Assembly (NCBI RefSeq): GCF_001570785.1
Contig: NZ_BCSI01000001.1
Coordinates: 1-64,000 of the forward strand
Source: Dermabacter hominis NBRC 106157
Lineage (GTDB): Bacteria; Actinomycetota; Actinomycetes; Actinomycetales; Dermabacteraceae
Direction of reading: 5' to 3'
DNA length: 64,000 bases
Shown here in pieces: positions 60,890 to 64,000 of this stretch. The notes under the pieces are model-generated. The model searched no databases and was not told the origin of the DNA. It saw nothing but the letters and a program-made list of their open reading frames with translations. The translations under genes were made by a program, and so were the position numbers. The first letter of the stretch is position 1, and every line of letters begins with the position of its first letter.

Positions 60890-62965
60890 TTACTGGTCGT
60901 CCACTAGACGCCAGGTCTCCTCGGCATGATGGCATTCCACGCGGGAGGCTCCGACCTGCGTGCCCTCGGGGTCCGCAGTTCGGCACAGGTTCTGCTGCTC
61001 TTCGCTCAGCATCCCGATCAGGGGGCAGCGCGAAGCAAAATTGCAGCCGATGATCTCTTCAGTGGGGCTTGGTTGATCCCCTTCAAGAAGAACTCGCGTA
61101 CGGGCGCGCTCAAGCTTCGGATCCGGGACGGGAACCGCGGACATGAGAGCACGCGTGTAGGGATGCTTCGGGTTCTCAAAGACATCCTGGACGGGGCCGT
61201 ATTCAACGATGCGACCCAGATACATGACCGCGATGTGATCGGCGATCTCGCGCACAATGGCGAGGTCGTGAGCCACAAATAGATAGCTCAAACCGAGTTC
61301 GTCACGGAGATCCTCGAGCAGGTTGATCACGCCAGCCTGGACGGATACGTCCAGGGCAGAGACGGGTTCATCGAGCACGAGAAGCTTGGGTTCGGTGATG
61401 AGCGCACGCGCAATGCCGATGCGCTGGCGCTGACCGCCCGAAAACTCGTGGGGATAGCGGTCTGCCATCTCCGGGTCGAGCCCAACGCGCTCAAGGAGCT
61501 CGTAGACGCGCTTGTAGCGTTCGTCCTTCGGCACCTTGTGCACGGTAAGGGGCTCGGCAATGATGTCGCCCACGGGCATGCGCGGGTCGACCGCAGCCAT
61601 CGGATCCTGGAAGACGATCTGGACGTCCTTGCGCAGGGCGAGGCGTTCCTTCTTGTTCTTGAGGGTCGAGACGTCAACGCCGCTCACCTCGAGGGTTCCG
61701 TGCTGCGGCGCGACGAGTTCGAGAATTTCGAGGCTCGTCGTCGACTTACCTGAACCGGACTCACCCACGAGGCCGAGCGTCTGGCCCGGCTTGATCTCGA
61801 AGGACACGTTGTCCACAGCCTTGACGACGCCAACCTGGCGGCGGAACACAGCGCCCTTGTAGAGCGGGAAATGGCGCTGGATCTCGGTCGCCTTGACGAT
61901 GGGCTTGTCGTTCTCGTGGCTCTTGACCGCGCGCTCCACGTGCGGGGGTCGGGGGAAGATGTCCGACGGCTTCAGCGTCCCCGCCGCAATTTCCTTCGCA
62001 CGGTGACACGCGACCTGTCGATCGCCGTCGCCGACGTGGGTCATGAGTTCGGGTTCTTCGGTGCGGCACAGATCGATCGCGGCCGGGCAACGGTCAGCGA
62101 ACGGGCATCCGGGCTTGAGGTTGGCAAGGCTCGGTGGGCGACCTTCGAGCGGAACCAGGCGGTCCTTGCCAGCCGTCAGCATGTTCGGGACGGAGCGAAG
62201 AAGGCCCATGGTGTACGGCATGTGCGGCTCGGCGAAAATTTCGTCAACGCCGCCTTTTTCCACGAGCTTGCCCGCGTACATCACGGCAACGCGATCCACG
62301 TTACCGGCGACGACGCCGAGGTCGTGGGTAATGAGCACGACGGCGGCCCCCGTCACCTCCTTGGCCTTTTGAAGGACCTCGAGGATCTGCGCCTGAATCG
62401 TCACGTCGAGAGCGGTCGTCGGCTCGTCAGCGATGATGAGCTTCGGGTCGTTCGCCATCGCGATGGCGATCATGGCGCGCTGCCGCATGCCGCCCGAGAA
62501 CTCATGCGGGAACGCCTTCACACGGCGCTCGGCGGCTGGGATGCCGACGATCTTCAGAAGCTCGATCGAGCGTGCGCGCAGCGCCTGCGAACTCATATTC
62601 GAGTTGTGCAGCGTGAGGGCCTCTTCGATCTGCTGGCCGATCGTATAGACCGGCGTGAGGGCACTCAGGGGATCCTGGAAGATCATCGAGATCTCGCGAC
62701 CGCGGAGGTCGGAAAGCTGGCGGTCACTCTTGCGCAGGAGCGACTCTCCGCGGTAGGTGATTTCGCCCGTGATCTTCGCGGAAGAGGGAAGAAGGCCCAT
62801 GACGGCCATCGAGCTGACAGACTTACCCGAGCCCGATTCACCGACGATACCGAGGAACTCGCCCTCGTTGACGTGGTAGTTCACGCCGCGTACGGCGCGA
62901 ACATCGCCATTGGCGTTCGGGAAGGTGACCGTGAGGTCTTGGACGTTAAGAAGTGGTTCAGGCAC
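60890..62965 (-). CDS. Fused double ATP-binding protein of a peptide ABC transporter (DppD-DppF type)
   Basis: 691 residues from the GTG at 62965 (GAGG seven bases upstream). Two complete nucleotide-binding domains in one chain: each has the Walker A GESGSGKS, a signature (FSGGMRQR; FSGGQRQR) and a Walker B region (DEPTTALD; DEPVSALD). Each ends in the Cys-rich oligopeptide-transporter motif (GCPFADRCP; GCNFASRCP), which may hold an iron-sulfur cluster. It powers the permeases encoded upstream. Its start overlaps the permease stop by eight bases. Confidence 0.95.
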   Translation of the reverse strand: MPEPLLNVQDLTVTFPNANGDVRAVRGVNYHVNEGEFLGIVGESGSGKSVSSMAVMGLLPSSAKITGEITYRGESLLRKSDRQLSDLRGREISMIFQDPLSALTPVYTIGQQIEEALTLHNSNMSSQALRARSIELLKIVGIPAAERRVKAFPHEFSGGMRQRAMIAIAMANDPKLIIADEPTTALDVTIQAQILEVLQKAKEVTGAAVVLITHDLGVVAGNVDRVAVMYAGKLVEKGGVDEIFAEPHMPYTMGLLRSVPNMLTAGKDRLVPLEGRPPSLANLKPGCPFADRCPAAIDLCRTEEPELMTHVGDGDRQVACHRAKEIAAGTLKPSDIFPRPPHVERAVKSHENDKPIVKATEIQRHFPLYKGAVFRRQVGVVKAVDNVSFEIKPGQTLGLVGESGSGKSTTSLEILELVAPQHGTLEVSGVDVSTLKNKKERLALRKDVQIVFQDPMAAVDPRMPVGDIIAEPLTVHKVPKDERYKRVYELLERVGLDPEMADRYPHEFSGGQRQRIGIARALITEPKLLVLDEPVSALDVSVQAGVINLLEDLRDELGLSYLFVAHDLAIVREIADHIAVMYLGRIVEYGPVQDVFENPKHPYTRALMSAVPVPDPKLERARTRVLLEGDQPSPTEEIIGCNFASRCPLIGMLSEEQQNLCRTADPEGTQVGASRVECHHAEETWRLVDDQ

Positions 62966-63956
62966 GGTTGACCTCGCTCGTGGGATCGATTGCGTCGCGG
63001 AGTGCGTCACCGAGCAGGTTCACCGAGGTGAGCAGGGCGACGAGGAAGGCTGCGGGAATCACGAATAGCCACCAGCGGGTAAGAACCGCGTTCTGGCCGT
63101 TCGCAATGAGCGTTCCTAGTGAGACGTCCGGGGGCTGAATGCCGAGGCCGAAGAAGCTCAGCGACGTTTCGGACAGGATTGCGCCGCTCACGCCGAGCGC
63201 CGCGTCGATGATGAGCAGGGAGGCGACGTTCGGGATGATGTGGCGCGCGAGGATCGTGGTCGTGCCAACGCCCATGTAGCGCGCAGCCTTCACGTATTCG
63301 CGATCTTTGAGGGACTTGGTCTGGTTCTTCACGATCTGCGCCATCACCATCCAGCCGAAGCCCGCGATGGCGACGACGATGACGATCCAGCTCACGTTCG
63401 ACAGGAGCGGCGAAATGATCATGAGCACGTAGAACACGGGGAGCACGAGCAGGAGGTTAATGATCCAGTTGACGACGGTCTCAAGCTTGCCGCCGATGTA
63501 ACCGGCGAGCGAGCCCACGAACGCCGCAATGAGCGTCGCGGCGGGCGCCGCAAGGAGACCGATCAAGAGCGACTTGCGAAGCGCTTCAACCATCGAGGCG
63601 TAGAGATCCACGCCAATCGAGTCTGTACCGAACCAGTGCTGCCCGCTAGGCGGGGAGTTGTAGCTGTAGGCGTCTGTCTCGCCGAGCTGATACACGTTCG
63701 GGATATTGCCGAAGAGTGCGAACAGGACGATCGCGCCAAGGACGATCGCGCCAATCCAGAAGTTTGGCTTGCGCTTGAGGCGACGCCACACGAGCGCCCA
63801 GCGCGACAGAGGCTTCTTTTGCGCTTTTTCGGCCTTGCGGCGACGCTTGCCCTTGGGATCAGTCGCCGTGCTGTCCGCGAGTTCCTCAGTAGCGGGAACG
63901 GCTTCGGGAAGCTCGGCAGCTTCGTTGACGGGGGGAATCGGGTTGCTGGAGCTCAT
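62958..63956 (-). CDS. Peptide ABC transporter permease (DppC/OppC-like)
   Basis: 332 residues. A hydrophilic, basic N-terminus of about 65 residues precedes six membrane segments. Family marks: HWFGTDSIGVDLYASMVEALRKSLLIG and the EAA-type loop KDREYVKAARYMGVGTTTILARHIIPN. It forms the channel with a DppB-like partner whose gene ends four bases upstream. Confidence 0.94.
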   Translation of the reverse strand: MSSSNPIPPVNEAAELPEAVPATEELADSTATDPKGKRRRKAEKAQKKPLSRWALVWRRLKRKPNFWIGAIVLGAIVLFALFGNIPNVYQLGETDAYSYNSPPSGQHWFGTDSIGVDLYASMVEALRKSLLIGLLAAPAATLIAAFVGSLAGYIGGKLETVVNWIINLLLVLPVFYVLMIISPLLSNVSWIVIVVAIAGFGWMVMAQIVKNQTKSLKDREYVKAARYMGVGTTTILARHIIPNVASLLIIDAALGVSGAILSETSLSFFGLGIQPPDVSLGTLIANGQNAVLTRWWLFVIPAAFLVALLTSVNLLGDALRDAIDPTSEVNRA

Positions 63957-63960
63957 GGCG

Positions 63961-64000
63961 TCACACCCTCACTCGCGGATCAAGCGCCGCGTAAAGAACT
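63961..64000 (-). CDS. Peptide ABC transporter permease (DppB-like), last 12 residues
   Basis: Only the C-terminus is in the window. In frame it reads VLYAALDPRVRV and stops at 63961. A YA-LDPRVR ending is typical of DppB/OppB permeases, and the gene order fits dppB-dppC-dppDF. Confidence 0.7.
   Translation of the reverse strand, partial: VLYAALDPRVRV

Overview
The window looks like a chromosome segment of a high-GC Gram-positive bacterium (Actinomycetota, order Micrococcales; gene content and codon use would fit a Dermabacter/Brachybacterium-type organism, which is inference). Supporting signs are strong G/C preference at third codon positions, frequent GTG/TTG starts, 4-base start/stop overlaps inside operons, an XPB-type helicase with its helicase-associated partner, PhoP/PhoR-like and OmpR-type two-component systems, and Tat/lipobox solute-binding proteins.

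Layout. 1-9.9 kb: a secreted protein cut by the window edge (with an MtrA-box-like repeat upstream), a luciferase-like flavin oxidoreductase, an RNase HI fusion, a PhoPR-like two-component pair, membrane proteins, an XPB helicase and gnd. 10-16.7 kb: helicase-associated protein, a short-armed tRNA with anticodon UAA, PLP-homeostasis protein, MFS transporter, BI-1 family protein with a repeat-rich N-terminus, and a membrane-anchored unknown. 16.8-20.1 kb: a TPP riboswitch followed by the thiamine salvage operon thiM-thiE-thiD-tenA. 20.1-25.4 kb: prolyl oligopeptidase, an S33-like alpha/beta hydrolase whose nucleophile serine is glycine, and a DUF2079 membrane protein.

25.5-33.75 kb is a foreign-looking copper-resistance island with the gene order of the Corynebacterium cop locus: a broken DUF305-like lipoprotein, copB (P1B ATPase with a CPH motif), a CopZ-like chaperone, copS, copR, a CueP-type lipoprotein and the multicopper oxidase copO. 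A 19-bp CsoR-like palindrome precedes copZ-copB and a CopR-type direct repeat lies in the copR/cueP divergent region. It ends in truncated tlpA and ccdA fragments and sits between two native genes. No integrase or intact transposase is visible.

33.8-40.5 kb: an aspartate:alanine-exchanger-family permease, msrA, and a nickel-pincer-cofactor (lar) cluster: larA-larE-larB on the plus strand and, divergently, larC split into two overlapping frames. 40.5-50 kb: a hexuronate utilisation locus in which a GH31 glycosidase and a TRAP transporter (dctP-dctQ-dctM) diverge from a LacI regulator, uxaC and uxuB. 50-57.1 kb: a THUMP-like methyltransferase, a CUT1 sugar ABC transporter without an ATPase, moeA, DUF6457 and a PH-like membrane protein. 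57.2-64 kb: a dipeptide/oligopeptide ABC transporter with two tandem paralogous binding proteins, a fused double ATPase, a DppC-like permease and the last residues of a DppB-like permease.
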